Positions 10,943 to 22,267 of a stretch of DNA of 64,000 bases are shown here, one piece after another. The stretch covers positions 11,167,501 through 11,231,500 of the forward strand of contig NC_088303.1 in NCBI RefSeq assembly GCF_032854445.1, read 5' to 3'. Below the pieces are notes generated by a model that had not been told where the DNA came from, did no database searches, and saw only the letters and a list, made by a program, of their open reading frames with translations. Numbering within the stretch: the first letter of the stretch is position 1; each line of letters opens with the position of its first letter. Both the position numbers and the translations under genes were made by a program. This DNA comes from Liolophura sinensis (Eukaryota > Mollusca > Polyplacophora > Chitonida > Chitonidae).

Positions 10943-11560
10943 GTGTATGCATTCCTCTTACCAATACCAGCGCTCATGGGACAGTCAAACAAGTTCTGGA
11001 GGAGCTTACTGTGCGAAAGGTATTGGATGACTTTCATAGAAATAACGTTATTCTTCTTGTGCCCAAACATATCAGCCCTTTCTCAAACAGAGGAGTATAT
11101 CTGTGCGTATGCCACAACTGTACAAAAATTCCAAAAATGCATCAATCCCCAACACAACTGCAGAACCGTTCTTAAACCCTGCACACTTCTCACTGAAGAA
11201 CTAGACGCCCAAATACATATATCGTATCAACCTATGTCTACTTGGAATTTTTCCACTCTCTTTAATATTATTCCTTACACGGATTTAATTGAAACAATTT
11301 TATCACTAATTGTATCCGTGTTTAATAAAACCGGTCACCGCTGTGTCACTTGAAAGGCAACAAAGCTTTCTCCAGTTCAACTATATACAAGGGTCACCAT
11401 TCATAAGGGTAATTCGTTGTTCAGAAAGTTCAATGAATTTCTCATTAATAACACTTATGTGAAATTAGGTGATATATATCAACGGTGTACATTTATTCCG
11501 ATGAGTACCAACTGTGCTCTCCTTTTGGGTGATTTCGTACAAAGACCAAATTTATTCTGT
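10943..11560 (+). pseudogene. Decayed Penelope-like RT gene fragment (R1)
   Basis: Frames in this block encode pieces of an RT protein in order: CAYATTVQKFQKC, LTEELDAQIHISYQPMST, then WNFSTLFNIIPYTDLIETI with SLIVSVFNKTGHRCVT, a stop at 11351-11353, FNEFLINNTYVKLGD and FIPMSTNCALLLGDF. D/N-FSTLYTTIPHTDL and GIPMGTNCAPLL-type blocks are hallmarks of a Penelope-like RT family frequent in mollusc and cnidarian genomes. The catalytic DD motif is not seen. Stops and frameshifts make it non-functional. Similar fragments recur at seven other places in the window, near the C1q copies. Confidence 0.7.
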
Positions 11561-11668
11561 TAAGTGTACATTCCAATACCAATCACCAGCTGTTAAATAT
11601 ACATTCCAATACCAATCATTAGTTGTTAAGTATACATTCCGATACCACTCAACAGCTGTTAAATGGGC
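11560..11668 (+). repeat. 33-bp tandem repeat, three units
   Basis: The word 'tacattcc' recurs at 11567, 11600 and 11633, exactly 33 nt apart, within units of the form 'tacattccaataccaatcac' plus 'cagctgttaag'. The same array with one more unit occurs at 63600-63735 after another RT fragment. Confidence 0.8.
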
Positions 11669-12540
11669 ATTCAGTCATTAGTTGTGGACATTGTTATGCT
11701 TATCCACAGTCGCTAGGAAAGCATTCGCATACCAGCTGTAAGCTGGTAACTGGGCATAACGTACATGTATAGCAATCATCGGTCACCAAATGGACATCTG
11801 TGAAGAAAATGTCAACGATTTATGCACATTCGTATATGCGTGTAATCAGACATTAAAAATACATTCGCACACAAACCACCACTGATCGTTTAGGAAGACA
11901 TACGTGTTTTAATTTCCAACCGTTATAATGGACATCTTAAGTCATAAAAAAACTCCAAGGATAAATTCAAAATAACATACAGGTGTAAAATGAATGGAAT
12001 ACGGCGATGATTGTTGACGATGAGCATCAACGCTCATTGTTCCTTCTTTAGGTAGTGAACAACAACACATTTAAGCAAAAAGCTCAGATATTACATTTTA
12101 TACGCAACACCAGAAAACTTAAGAAAAACTGTATTTAAAATTTTTTGAATTCAATGTAGTTATTTGTTTGGATTTTGAAGTGGGTTTTCCGGACCATAAT
12201 GTGTGTCACCGTGGAAGTTTCTCTGAACGAACTGAATTTTGCTGAGGAGATACCGCCAGGGATACATGTAAAAGTGCAGTATTCCAAATTACTGCGGATT
12301 ACAAGCATGCAGTATGGTTCTATATGGTATTATAACACAATACAATATAATATCCTGTTAATCTAATACAACCTTTATGTTGAAATAATATATGTGTCAT
12401 ATTGAACAGAATGATCTGTTGAAATACCCGAAGGCATTCTAGCATCACTCAAACAGCAGACTTTCTGTTAAAATTAACAGATTAGTTTTTAGTTTGTATC
12501 TTCACCAAACTGTAATACATTCAAAAGGCCATTATTCTGC

Positions 12541-12806
12541 TGGGGACTTCGTGGCCGAGGTGCTCAACGTGCCAGCGCTGCGCAATGACCCAGAAGTCTC
12601 TCACTAACATTGTCGCTGTGAGTTAAAGTACAGCTCATGCTGGCTTCCTCTCCAGCCGTACGTGGGAAGGTCTGCTAGTAACCTGCGGATGATCGTGGTT
12701 TTCTCCCTGGCTCTGCCCGGTTTCCTCCATCTATAATGCTGGCCGCTGCGGTAAGTGGAATACTCTTGAGTATACCAAGTAAAACACCAATCAAATAAAT
12801 AACACA
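12541..12806 (+). mobile_element. tRNA-derived SINE, near full length
   Basis: The head 'cttcgtggccgaggtgctca' resembles an A box, and 'gctgtgagttaaagtac' a decayed B box. The core 'gctggcttcctctccagccg' and the tail 'gtaaaacaccaatc' plus aataaat repeats follow in order. Several differences from the younger copies at 24.7 and 46.7 kb suggest an older insertion. Confidence 0.85.
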
Positions 12807-12889
12807 AATAAATCATTACATCACTGATAACCCTTGATCTCCATAACTGTTGATAATTACACTTTGCTGACACTTAGGTAAGATCCAAA

Positions 12890-13220
12890 ACATTTTAGAC
12901 AGGTTCTACCAATTCCATAAAACTGTAAATTTGTCAGTCATATGTCAGACGGAAATCAAAGCAGAAGGAATCGTTTGTTGGCCTGCATCAAACGTCTCAT
13001 GAAGTAACGTCTAAATATAACCAAAGATTCGAGTCTGTGATATACTGTATTAAGCGAAACACAGCTCTTCTTGAACAGATTGCTTGGCCAGTTTACACGC
13101 TCAAGCAAACCACTGCACACGATCGTCTCTAGTTTACATGGCCTTTATTATATTTATGAGTTTTCTACATGATGACGATCCCCAGTATTAAATACCTGTG
13201 CAACATTTGTAGTTTTCGGT
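12890..13220 (+). repeat. Dispersed repeat, pair with 26378-26670
   Basis: The block from 'caggttctaccaattcc' through 'gatcgtctctagtttac' matches 26375-26670 with scattered changes and small indels. It has no reading frame of note. It lies next to RT fragments in both places and may belong to the same decayed element. Confidence 0.65.
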
Positions 13221-13395
13221 AATGGAGGAAAAACACCTTAAGGGAGAGAAGCGTGAAAGAGGATAAACGAAACCTCATGTGATATTAACGTTATGTACGT
13301 TCGTCTCATTTAATTTAAGTTTTGAAAATTTGGTCCTGATTATTGAAAAGTATCCAGACGGGAGTTTTTTCATACTAAACACTGACTGATAGAAT

Positions 13396-13795
13396 ATGAT
13401 GTACCAGTTATTTTACACGGTTATACATATACCGTATCAGCCTACGTCTACTTGGCATTTCTCAGATCTGTACAATACTAATACTATACAGATCCTTACA
13501 CAGATTTTATTGATAGAATTTAATCATTTGTTGCATCGGTGTTTAATAAAGCCTTCTTCAGCTCTACTACAGATAAGGGTCACAGTTCATGAGATGTGTC
13601 ATTGTTATATACACGTATATGAAATTAGGTGATACCGCATATAAACAGTGTACATTCATTCCGATGAGTACCAACTGTGCTCTCCTTTTGATGATCTCAA
13701 AAATCATTCAGCAGTGTAGGAAAAACAACTTAAGAAAGAGAAGCGAGAAAAAGAATAAAGGAAACCTAATGTGGTGTTAACTTTATGTACCATCG
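13396..13795 (+). pseudogene. Decayed RT fragment plus one 166-bp-type unit (R2)
   Basis: The first part encodes degraded YQPTSTWHFSDLYN-like sequence, the counterpart of the STW-FSTLY block of the other RT fragments. From about 13615 one copy of the 166-bp unit follows, encoding LGDTAYKQCTFIPMSTNCALLL and ending with 'gatgtggtgttaac'-like sequence. The fragment has many stops and is not a gene. Confidence 0.6.
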
Positions 13796-14004
13796 TTTCA
13801 TTTAATTTAACTGCTGAAAATTCAGTACTGATTGTTGAAAAGTATCAAGACAGGAGCTAGTTTTTTCTTACTAAACATTGACTGATAGAATGTAATATAG
13901 CAGTTCAGTTGATGAGTCAGATATTATACATCATTATACCTTATAGATGCTGACATAGATCTCCACATTGCTCAACATCTATTACAGGAAAACCTGGTTT
14001 TAAA

Positions 14005-14688
14005 CGACAGTTTAAAAAAAAAGTAACCAAAACCAGCAGATTTTATTTTACAACTATTTATTAGCTTTAACAAGAACAGATAACAAGACTTTTACAAATA
14101 CTAAAGTACTGAAGTTTAACAAGAAAGGATAGCAATATCTATACAAATCCTAAAGTACTTACATGTACAACGGTGTCAAGTCCAAACGGACGCATATATT
14201 CCACAAGATATACCACACAGGCATAATTGCTCAGAGGCAAATTCACAAGAGGGAAAATCCACAGTATAACTGAGTGTATGACGAAATATACACAAAATTC
14301 CACAGACAGGGTCAGTGTACTAATAAGCACTGTGTACACAAGAGCACAAATCAAACTGAACAAGTGCTCGGTGGAGATATAACAAAGCCAGAGGCTATAA
14401 AGACACCAAAATTGAGCACAAAAAGGCCTACTTAAAGTAATACACAGCGAAAGCATCCAAAACTCTCAAAAATTCTCCTTTCTCTCCCTTTGACCTGCTG
14501 TCATAGGGTCTTATATAGCCTGGTGGAATTGTCTAGAATAAGAAAATTCCTGAACACTTGATGGAAACAAACAAGCACCGAACTGAGCGTATTCTGGAAC
14601 ATTCTAAGGTAGAGGCAGACAGCAGGCCCTAAACTTAGCACATGTAAACAGTGGCAAGCTAAATTTAGAAGCTGACGGCAGTTGTGCA
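14005..14688 (-). mobile_element. LTR fragment of the Gmr1-like gypsy family
   Basis: From 'acgacagttt' to 'ggcagttgtgcaca' this matches the LTRs at 17391-18159 and 22268-23033 in the same orientation, but about 55 nt at the left end and the last 'taaca' at the right end are missing. No target duplication or internal region is visible, so it is a truncated solo LTR. The LTR-encoded hydrophobic frame (14139-14456) is partly kept. Confidence 0.85.
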
Positions 14689-14760
14689 CAGAAAACAATC
14701 GCACAGAATACTTTCTCAGTCGTTTTCTTTCTATTGGCTTACAACCCACAATTATGGCAC

Positions 14761-15045
14761 ACATTACATCATAAAACAGCGCAGAGTCGATGACTGGGCC
14801 CCAACATCAGTGACAGAAGACAGTTTAGGTGTAGATGTTGTCAACCTTTTTGAAAACTGAACACCAAATGATCTGATTTTCGTGCTAAAAGACGCAGCAT
14901 GCACATTACATCATAAAACAGTTCAGAGTCGATGACTGGGCCCGAACATCAGTGACAGAAAACTCTTTCGGTGTAGATATAGTCAGCCTTTTTGAAAACT
15001 GAACACCAAATCATCTGATTTTATGACTATAGGCGTTAATAGCAG
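14761..15045 (+). repeat. 142-bp tandem duplication upstream of copy C
   Basis: The block starting 'acattacatcataaaaca' occurs at 14761 and again at 14903, each running through 'gtcgatgactggg' and 'gaacaccaaat'. Single copies lie upstream of copies E, F and I, so the doubling is specific to this place. Confidence 0.75.
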
Positions 15046-15389
15046 CATGCATCCTAATTACACTAACAGGGGCAAACAATCAACAAATAAGAAATTATCA
15101 TTAAATCTCACATGAAAATACAAGGAAGTCATCTCAAATTCCTATATATGAAGAGCATGAAAAAGCAAACATTCGGTATGAAGATGAAACCAGAAGACGT
15201 GTAATCTCCTGTTTTTAGGTATAATCAGTATAGTATCATTTAAGTAGGCATAGAATAAAAAATAAGATTGATCCAAAAATGTAATCACTTATTTAAAAAC
15301 TGCATATTAGATAAAGCTAAACCTTGTTTCTTTTCACATCTCCTTTCATTAATATCAATGCGTACATTGCAAATGAAACATTCCTCAAG

Positions 15390-15531
15390 GTAACTGATGT
15401 GGTCCCCACCCTACTTAGCGTGTATAAAAGAGACCAGGTGTAGCGGAGACAGCACAGCGCTTGGGGAGCTGCTTTACAGAAGGATTTTGGGAGACAGAAT
15501 TACTTGTGAGTTCTCAGATCAACCTACAAAC
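15390..15531 (+). promoter_or_regulatory. Core promoter of C1q copy C
   Basis: The shared promoter block is present, with TATAAAAG at 15423-15430, about 100 nt before the ATG. It drives only a broken exon 1, so any transcript would not make the C1q protein. Confidence 0.55.
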
Positions 15532-15635
15532 ATGACGTCTCTGACTCTTTTCATGATGGCCGTCTGTATGTTGGTCATTTCCTACTTTCGGTGTCAGGTA
15601 TCTCTTTTTCAACCAGCATGGACCACACGGCTCAG
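15532..15635 (+). pseudogene. C1q copy C, exon 1 remnant
   Basis: The frame opens MTSLTLFMMAVCMLVIS and is then shifted. The exon is 104 nt to the donor instead of 103, so the GWSP segment reads out of frame. The donor is CAG|GTAATG, weaker than the GTAAGG of the other copies. Intron sequence follows to about 16400, but no exon 2 is found before the next element. This is a broken, orphan first exon. Confidence 0.8.
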
Positions 15636-17390
15636 GTAATGTTCGCCTGTCTGGCATATCATGCCGCGGAGAACGTTATCCAGTGATAATTATTTCATTA
15701 CAAAGATAATAACTGAATAGCCCTTTAAAAGGCGGCATGTATATGCATGCTTGGGGTTTTACGTCGTACCTAACAGTACTTTATTGTTATTGTCATTTGA
15801 CGATGAAGAGTTCTTACGTGTGTGTACTTCTCATGGTAGTGCTAGTCCATGGCGTCATATTGGTGCCCCATTGAGGCACCATGCGGAAGACAGCATAACA
15901 TAAAACCTCACCAAGTCACATTATAATAATCACCGGGCCAACCATTCCTGTTTCCTTGCTGTAACCCTTAAGTGTTGAGCGCCAAGCGAGGCAGAAGCAA
16001 ATACCATTTTTTGCTATCGTCTTTGCTATGACCCCATCAGGGTTTGATCTCAGATCTCCCGACTTAAAGGCTGACGCTCTTTAATCCACAAACCGGTCAG
16101 AAGGATTGATGTGGTCCGCTTTTAGATCACGGACCGTAAGATAGAACGTACATGTAAATTACCAACAATACGGGCATTAAAACCGTTTCTGCTTTCTAAT
16201 AGTGAGACTGAGGTCTAAATTATTTACCGTTTGACAGATACTTTACGTGGGAATTAATCGCACCCAGGAGGTAAGAATTTGCTGCTAAGTGAAAATGAAA
16301 GCACAGAAATATAGACCAGAAACCTATGATCATGTTTGGGCTATATAATACGTTTATCACCTTGAATGACTACAGTTTGTTATAACTGGTCCATTGAAGT
16401 GAGGTGATAATATTTATCATCATCACAAGCTTCAAGGGCTTCTGTTGTGTTCCTGTAATAATCTGAAGGGAAAACACCGTGTTGACTTTTAGTTCTTCTC
16501 TTCATTGGGCAGTCCAGTTTGTGAGTCTTAACAAGTACATAATCAGAATATATTACATACAATACGTTCAGAATCAAATAAGTAATATAGTTCAATTACA
16601 AATACATGCATCCTCGAAGTCTTTGTCAATAGATCTAATACCACAGAGGTATAATTATAGTTATCATTTTTGTGCTGGGCTACAAACTTACCTGAAGGAA
16701 AACACCGTGTTGACCGTTAGTTCTTCTCTTTATTGGACAGTCCAGTTTGCGAGTAAAGTGTTCACGGCTGGCTGTCCTTATAAAGACACAGAGAACAGTT
16801 GTCAACAACGACGTGTCCCTTCAGGTTACGCTTGTCTTGTGTTCCCTATGATAACCTAATCTCTAATCACCGTCTGATTGGACATGGTAACCACAGGACT
16901 ACTGATTATTAAACAAACCCAGATTTCAACAACGTACCTAATAATAATAAATATTAATAAGTCTTACGCATTAAGTATGACAAAATTATACACACTTACT
17001 CCTACATCTTAATTGTTAAAAATAAGACCATATTGGTATATAAAAATACACAATTAATTCATGTGTGTATACCCAATTGATACGAATATGAACATACAAT
17101 AATTCTTTACTTTAATATATACATGTAATACCTAAATGATACCACAATTTGTTCTTATGAACGTAGAATCATACAATAATTCTTTACATTAATATAAATA
17201 TATAATACATAATTGGTATTCACATGGACACACTCTGATAACAATTGTCCTTTATATACCTGTACAATACAAAACTTCCCTCCCCCCCACAGAGGTCATA
17301 CATTTTAGACCAATAAAGGGCAAGCTTTTTCGATTGCAGCCGACCTAGATATTTCGAAGCTGTGTAGGTATGTGGTGTATTCTTGGTGAG

Positions 17391-18159
17391 TGTTACGACC
17401 CAAACTGCCTGTATTATAAAGAGATGGCTTGTTCGAAATACACGACAGTTTAGCCGCACAAAAAAGTAACCAAAACCAGCAGATTTTATTTTACAACTAT
17501 TTATTAGCTTAACAAGAACAGATAATAAGACTTATACAAATACTAAAGTACTTAAGTTTAATAAGAAAGGATAGCAGTATCTATACAAATACTAAGGTAC
17601 TTACGATGTCAAGTCCAAACGGACGCATATATTCCACAATATATATCACACAGGCATAAATGCTCAGAGGCAAATTCACAAGAGGGAAAATCCACAGTAT
17701 AACTGAGTGTATGACGAAATATACATAAAATTCCACAGACAGGGTCCGTGTACTAATAAGCACTGTGTATACAAGAGCACAAATTAAACATACAAGTTCA
17801 GACTGAACAAGTGCTCGGTGGAGATAGGATATAACAAAGCCAGAGGCTATAAAGACACCAAAATTCAGCACAATTGGCCTACTAAAGTAATACACAGCAA
17901 AAGCATCCAAGCTCTCAATAATTCTCCTTTCTCTCCGTTCTCTGTTCTCTCCTCTTGACCTGCTGTCATAGGTCTTATATAGCCTGGTGGAATTGTCTAG
18001 AATAAGAAAATTCCTGAACACTTGATGTAAACAAACAGGCACCGAACTGAGCGCATTCTGGAATATTCTAAGGTAGAGGCAGACAGCAGGCGCTCAACTC
18101 AGCATATGTAAACAGTGGCAAGCTAACTTTAGAAACTGACGGCAGTCGTGCACATAACA
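17391..18159 (-). repeat. 3' LTR of the gypsy element
   Basis: This begins TGTTATGTGC and ends CGTAACA on the minus strand. It holds a TATA-type TATATAAGA (around 17971-17980) and an AATAAA (17485-17490). The LTR-embedded frame at 17581-18042 is open. Confidence 0.88.
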
Positions 18160-18172
18160 CACCCACCCTTCA
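18160..18172 (-). other. Polypurine tract
   Basis: On the minus strand 'tgaagggtgggtg' lies directly before the 3' LTR. This is the expected place and composition for the primer of plus-strand DNA synthesis. Confidence 0.65.
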
Positions 18173-18343
18173 AGAAAAAGTTTTCCTAACTTTTTTTTAC
18201 TTACAATATAGGTTAAACAATATTATATACAACATTGTAAAACCACATGTAATTAAACATTTATACACAACTTATACACGAGACAAGCAATCTGCAATAA
18301 CATAATCTTTTCCCTTTACATGTTTGATTACAAGATTGTATTC

Positions 18344-19195
18344 CTACAACAATAAACTCCACCGTAACAATCTCTGATTCTTTCCCTTAACTTTCTGTAT
18401 GAACACAAGTGGATTGTGATCAGTATTTACAATCACAGGTTGTCTCGAAGCTGTTACATAAACTTCAAAATGTTGCAGAGCTAAAATAACAGACAAACAT
18501 TCTTTTTCAACAGTTGAATAATTTCTCTGAAACTTGTTAAGTTTACGGGAAAAGAAACAAATTGGATGATCAACACCAAGATTGTCTTCCAGAAGCAAAA
18601 CAGCACCTATAGCAACATCGTGAAAAATGACATCAGTTCTTGATGGTACATCCGGAAACAAATGTGAAAACTCAAAAACAAGTTCAGACAGTTGCTGTTG
18701 CTGAATGGGTTCCAGATGTTGCAGTTTAGAATCAAGTTGTTTTAAGACATCTGAATTCTGAAGCTTTGAAGAATTGAGCTTAGAATCAACCAACTGTTCG
18801 CCAATATCATCTGTGTTACAGCAACTCTGGTCAATGTCAGCAGCAACAACATTAACAGTATGTACAGCAGTGTTGTCAGTGTCACTTCTGTATACATCGG
18901 GTTTCAGCATGTTAATATGACATAACTGACTTGATTTGCGCCGATCAGGTGTTTTAACAACATAGTTAAGCTCACTCAGCTTTTTGTCAACAACATATGG
19001 ACCAAAATATCTGACATCAAAGCATTTACCAGGTACAGGTAACAATACTAAAACTTTCTGACCAGGTTGAAATGACCGAACAATAGATTTCTCATCATAT
19101 CTACGTTTCATATTCTTCTGAGTACATTCAAGATTGGCTTTAGCCAATTCACATGCTCTGACAAGCTTAGCACGAAAATCAGATACATAATCCAA
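18344..19195 (-). pseudogene. Integrase C-terminal domain, RT stub and RNase H of gypsy pol
   Basis: This 283-residue frame starts within the integrase C-terminal region (KRRYDEK, FQPGQKVLVLLP, VRYFGPYVV). It then has an acidic linker and the first residues of an RT region (LVFEFSHLFPDVPSRTD). At about residue 195 (near 18610) it jumps into RNase H (GAVLLLED, HPICFFSRKLNKFQRNYSTV, EKECLSVILALQHFEVYV, TDHNPLVF). The whole RT core, including the DD active site, and the first catalytic Asp of RNase H are missing. The frame stays open across the junction, so the deletion is in-frame. It lies in the same frame as the integrase block upstream, separated by two stop codons in 19196-19303. Confidence 0.85.
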
Positions 19196-19303
19196 AATAT
19201 TTACATTACTTGTGTCATCATTGAGAAACTATTCCTTGTAAATTAACAAAGGTCCTCTAACAGTATGTCCAAATACTAAATCAAATGGACTGAAACCCAA
19301 TGA

Positions 19304-19924
19304 TTATTGTACTGACTCTCGAACAGCAAACATAAGAAATGGAATACCTTCATCCCAGTCTTTCTCTGTATCATAACAATAAGTCTTAATCATGTTCTTT
19401 AATGTTTGGTGAAATCTTTCAATTGCACCTTGACTTTCTGGGTGGTAGGCAGGCGACTTGTATTGTTTAATGCCTAACTGGTACATAACTTGCTGAAAAA
19501 TACCAGACATAAAGTTTGAACCTTGATTAGACTGTATGGATTTGGGTAAACCAAACAGAGTAAAAAACTTTGTTAAAGCTTTTAGAACAGACTTGGTGTT
19601 TATATTCCTTAAAGGAACAGCTTCGGGAAATCTGGTTGCTCTACACATAATAGTTAACACATACTGATTCCCAGGCTTCGTCTTAGGTAGAGGGCCTACA
19701 CAATCAATCAATATTCTGCTGAATGGCTCTTGAAAAGCTGGTACAGGCTCTAATGGTGCCTTAGGAATAGTCTGATTAGGCTTGCCCAGTACCTGGCATG
19801 TATGACATGATTTACAAAACTGGGTTACATCTCCCTTTAATCCTGACCAAAGGAAGTGGTTCAGTATCCTGTAGTAGGTCTTGTTAACACCCAAGTGACC
19901 AGCTAATGGCATTTCATGTGCCAT
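19304..19924 (-). pseudogene. Integrase core of gypsy pol
   Basis: This block holds an HHCC zinc-binding start (GHLGVNKTY, CKSCHTCQ), the LIDCVGPLP block with the first catalytic Asp, and SQGAIERFHQTLK with the catalytic Glu. The position of the second catalytic Asp, normally in an S-D-Q-G-type motif, reads Asn (SIQSNQGSNF, codon 19526-19528), so catalytic activity should be lost. The block is bounded by an in-frame TAG at 19943-19945 and a TAA at 19304-19306. It comes before RNase H in the element, which defines the unusual pol order. Confidence 0.88.
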
Positions 19925-19942
19925 GCGTAAAATTTCAGTTCG

Positions 19943-20830
19943 CTATGCGTTAGGTACAACAATCTGATGTTTAACAGCCCAGTCATCATCAACAGATACA
20001 TCAGGTGGTCTCCATTTACGCATAAGTATATCAGACTTGACATAATAACACACAGTTTCAGATGAAATAACACAATCATCGAGAGCTCTGTCAAACAAAC
20101 ATGAAATTTCCGGGTCTTTATGCTGTTCAGTTACAAGCTGATGTTTAGAAACATTCGATATGTCACTAGGTGTACAATGGTCTGATTCATCATTATCAAT
20201 GCAGTCGCCTTGAGTAAACATTTGTGTAAGAAATGTATCTTGTAAGTCCGTTACTGTGTTTTTGCCGTTATCAGAAAGTTTGTTTGACATAGACCTCGTT
20301 ACAGCACAAGAGGGATACAAATCTGGAATTTCTTTCTCAACAGGATCAACAGTTTGATTTAAACAAGGTTTATCAGTCACAATAGGATTAACCATTACTT
20401 TGTCACCAGTAAGATCATTACCAAGTAGTAGATGAATTCCTTTAAAAGGCAAAGTAGGCCTAATGCCGACAGTAACAGGACCCGAAATAATATATGATGA
20501 CAAGTAAGCTTTGTGAAGAGGCACAGATTCAAATTCAGCAGAGCTTACACCTCTAATTAATACATTTGATCCAGAATATGACTCATCAGAAAATGGCAAA
20601 ACATCTTGTAACAATAAAGACTGAGAAGCTCCAGTATCTCTTAATACCCTGATCTTTGTATCACAAGACATGTCACTTTTAAGTGAGACTTTACCGTCAC
20701 AAATAAATGGCTCAAAAACCTTCATAACATTATCCTGTGAATTCTGTGTACAATCTACTGGTGGAGTCTTAACATAATCAAATGCATCAACATTGTTCAC
20801 TATATCAGACTTTTTAGCAGTAACACACAA
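19943..20830 (-). pseudogene. Aspartic protease and integrase N-terminus of gypsy pol
   Basis: The frame has an aspartic protease core, IRVLRDTGASQSLLLQDVL, followed by the flap-like and LLLGNDLTGDKVMVNP blocks. A linker then leads to the start of integrase at the C-terminal end (KHQIVVPNA). It is in the same frame as gag, separated by a TGA at 20888-20890, and as the integrase core, separated by a TAG at 19943-19945. In the family the protease cuts the Gag-Pol precursor. The DTGA motif is intact. Confidence 0.82.
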
Positions 20831-20887
20831 ACCAGTAGGCTTGGAGCCACCCTCCTGTTCTTGCCTTCTCTTTAAAGCATAACAATT

Positions 20888-22149
20888 TCATATGACATGG
20901 CCTGGCTTCCTACAAAAATTACATGTAGCCCTGCTAAACTGTCTATCAGTAAATGTATGGTCAGACCTTCGTTGAGTAGTGTTCGAATTAACAGGTCTTC
21001 TTTGATCACCTGATTTGTCAAAATTTTGAGCCTGTTTCGGTGGGCCTGAATTTGAGTCAAATGAACCGCTGGAAAAGGGTTGAGGCTTTCTAAATGTAGA
21101 CGGCTTTTTCTGTAATGAGACCTTATGTGTAACCGTGTATGTATCGGCCATAGTGGCTGCTGCTTCTAATGTATCAGCCTCTTTGTCCTCAATGAAAGTT
21201 TTGACATCATCATTAATACACCTTTTAAAGTCTTCAATCAGAATGATCTGTTTCAACTTTTCATAATCATTATCTACGCTTTTAGCATAACACCACCGCT
21301 CAAACAATTGTTCCTTCTGCCTAGCAAATTCAATGTAAGTCTGATCTCTTTTCTCAAAATTTCTAAATTTCTGCCGATAGGCCTCTGGCACAAGCTCATA
21401 TCTTTTTAAGATAGCATCTTTCACAAAATCATAATCTGCAGTCTGTTCTGTTGATATCTCTGTGTATATGTCCATAGCTTTGCCAGTTAACACACTCTGT
21501 AAAAGGGTAGTCCAAAACTTTTTAGGCCACTCTAAATTCTGAGCAATCTTCTCAAACTGTAGAAAATATTTATCTACATCAGTTTCACGAAATTGTGGCA
21601 CCAATCTTATGTTTCTAGCGACGTCAAATTTTGGAGGCATATCAGAAACACTTAAGCCAGACCTATCTCCTTCTAGTTTCCTTGCTTCAATTTCGCTCTG
21701 AAGTCTCAATTTCTCCAATTCGAACACTCTTTCATTTTCCCTTTCTCTAAACAACCTTTCTTTTTCATTTTCACTTTCCTTAAACAATCTTTCTTTTTCA
21801 TTTTCACTTTCTTTAAACAATCTTTCTTTTTCATTTTCCTTTTCTTTCTCTTTAAACAATCTTTCATCTTCTTTTTCTTTAAACAATCTTTCATTTTCCC
21901 TAACTCTTTCAGTCTTATTACAGTGGAATCATCGCCCTCAGGCCTGTACGCATCTAATGCACTTTCATCAAACTCCTGTAATTCTACCAAACACTTAGCA
22001 ATACTAAAATGCATATCTTTCTTACGTAAGGATCTTTTGATATTAAGATTCAGGTACTTGCTTAAAGCATACAAATCATTCTTATTTAACACATCAAAAA
22101 TATCCTGATCTGGCGCTTCCATAAATTCGTCGGGCTTAAAATCCGACAT
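20888..22149 (-). pseudogene. Gag of gypsy element, frameshifted
   Basis: The start is MSDFKPDEFMEAPDQ at 22149. After about 80 residues the frame is lost by a 1-nt deletion near 21900. The other frame then carries Glu/Lys-rich tandem repeats (NEKERLFKESE units, about 21900-21720) and a typical retrotransposon Gag core (PQFRETDVDKYFLQFEKIA, then FVKDAILKRYELVPEAYRQK). It ends in a zinc knuckle CNFCRKPGH whose last Cys lies just beyond a TGA (20888-20890). Gag forms the particle that packages the RNA. The repeat length and the position of the indel suggest slippage in the repeat. Confidence 0.85.
21720..21900 (-). repeat. Coding tandem repeat in gag
   Basis: Units of about 39-42 nt encode variants of ERLFKESENEK. 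The run is purine-rich on the coding strand, and the gag frameshift lies at its upstream edge. Confidence 0.7.
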
Positions 22150-22246
22150 GATGAATAAAATCTGCTGGCAAAATTTACTACAAAGTCAAAGACTAGAAAA
22201 ATGACACAACTTACTCAAAATCCTTTCAATTCCAATTCAAATTCAC

Positions 22247-22264
22247 TTCCCGGACAAGCCCCCA
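22247..22264 (-). other. Primer binding site, tRNA-Pro type
   Basis: Three nt inside the 5' LTR the minus strand reads TGGGGGCTTGTCCGGGAA. This differs at two positions from the tRNA-Pro primer site known from murine gammaretroviruses. This is the site where reverse transcription would be primed. Confidence 0.75.
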
Positions 22265-22267
22265 ATT

